Source: Gammaproteobacteria bacterium (GTDB lineage: Bacteria > Pseudomonadota > Gammaproteobacteria > Pseudomonadales > Pseudohongiellaceae). Taken from it: 64,000 nt of DNA. Shown one piece after another: positions 63,595 to 64,000 of this stretch. The stretch is taken from contig JAJFKE010000031.1 of NCBI GenBank assembly GCA_021773355.1, forward strand, positions 124,001 to 188,000, given 5' to 3'. The notes under the pieces are model-generated. The model searched no databases. It saw only the letters and a list, made by a program, of their open reading frames with translations, and had not been told where the DNA came from. The position numbers and the translations under genes were made by a program. Within the stretch, counting starts at the first letter, position 1, and each line of letters opens with the position of its first letter.

Positions 63595-64000
63595 TTAGTC
63601 TGTCTGTTTCTCAACAGCATCGATGGACTCTCCGCGTAAAGCATTCGCAATATGTAAGTCCATTCTTTTCGCGGCAAAATCACTGCTGACTAAATTTAAC
63701 GCTTCGGTAGCCGCATTTATTTCAACACTACTGCCAGAAATCATAATATTCTCTAAAGCAGTGATCGCACCCTTCAGTTTTTGCACTTCAATTTCTGATA
63801 ACAATTCACCATCGATAGCAATGGCATTAGCGATCGCATCAAGTAATTGTCTCGCATCCAATTGCGCTTCTTTTATCGAACGGGTTTCCATATCCGCCTG
63901 TGCATTTTCATGAGAAGCCTGCAGCATCTCCTCAATCACACTGGATTCGAGACCATAACTAGGCTTTACCTGAATCTCGGCCTTTTTACCGCTGCTTGTT
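63595..64000 (-). CDS. hscA: Chaperone HscA, C-terminal part (cut by the window)
   Basis: The frame runs from the window edge with TSSGKKAEIQVKPSYGL, the conserved start of the HscA substrate-binding domain. It continues through the helical lid (DARQLLDAIANAIAIDGELL) to a stop at 63595. HscA is the Hsp70-type ATPase that, with HscB, transfers Fe-S clusters from IscU. The remaining N-terminal part lies outside the window. fdx follows 63 nt downstream. Confidence 0.93.
   Translation of the reverse strand, partial: TSSGKKAEIQVKPSYGLESSVIEEMLQASHENAQADMETRSIKEAQLDARQLLDAIANAIAIDGELLSEIEVQKLKGAITALENIMISGSSVEINAATEALNLVSSDFAAKRMDLHIANALRGESIDAVEKQTD

Noticed and set aside
1..64000. tRNA, rRNA, CRISPR array or intact transposase gene
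   Set aside because: Intergenic regions were scanned by eye for cloverleaf-like sequence and regularly spaced repeats. None were seen, and no frame resembles a transposase or integrase.

Overview
The window reads as a chromosomal segment of a gammaproteobacterium, probably an environmental or marine member related to Pseudomonadales/Cellvibrionales. The evidence is the housekeeping backbone. On the right, hscA-fdx-iscX, ndk, rlmN, pilW, rodZ, ispG, hisS, yfgM, bamB and der lie in one minus-strand series, an order characteristic of gammaproteobacteria. guaA and guaB are on the left, and xseA plus an M23 peptidase sit in the middle. From memory, Pseudomonas has the same backbone markers in the same relative order. 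Here they are separated by two accessory blocks of about 22 kb (roughly 5.6-27.5 kb and 29.8-51.8 kb). No rRNA, tRNA, CRISPR array, phage module or intact transposase gene was seen.

Layout. 1-2.2 kb: the end of a TOTE-type primase-helicase gene with an in-frame amber codon in helicase motif V. 2.3-5.6 kb: guaA and guaB, separated by a roughly 118-bp palindromic element. 5.7-27.4 kb: accessory genes including a TMEM175-type channel, a GH43-like propeller, a PPIase/HupE pair, a Baeyer-Villiger-type monooxygenase, several cytochromes c, two cold-shock genes, a YtkA-like/cytochrome c peroxidase pair, a PQQ dehydrogenase with a Rieske protein, a dicarboxylate symporter and a tubulin-tyrosine-ligase-like ATP-grasp protein. 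27.5-29.8 kb: xseA and an M23 peptidase. 30-51.8 kb: a second accessory block with a DsbA-like protein, a PET-hydrolase/cutinase-like esterase, three more PQQ dehydrogenases, pckA, a GntR-ABC operon, an interrupted metallo-beta-lactamase-fold gene and a secreted M18 peptidase. 51.8-64 kb: the conserved der-to-hscA block.

Functional theme. The accessory blocks are rich in periplasmic oxidative metabolism: four PQQ propeller dehydrogenases, a di-haem peroxidase, three other c-type cytochromes, a Rieske protein, several secreted hydrolases and a flavin monooxygenase. Two of the quinoproteins (22113-23825 and 46581-48257) carry the extra Asp two residues after the catalytic Asp that marks lanthanide-dependent alcohol dehydrogenases. 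One of these is translationally coupled to a di-haem cytochrome c.

The most striking structural signal is a family of short non-coding elements with terminal inverted repeats beginning GGGAGCC or GGGACCC, flanked by TA (MITE-like). Three complete copies and one relic are present. One copy (49895-50056) splits the HxHxDH metal-binding motif of a metallo-beta-lactamase-fold gene, and removing the element plus one TA restores a single open frame. Another lies exactly at the yfgM stop codon, inside the yfgM-bamB series. A separate unit at 14178-14352 contains two hairpins whose loops carry 28-nt complementary arms. It is followed by a decayed fragment of a paralogue of the secreted-protein gene at 11743-12729.
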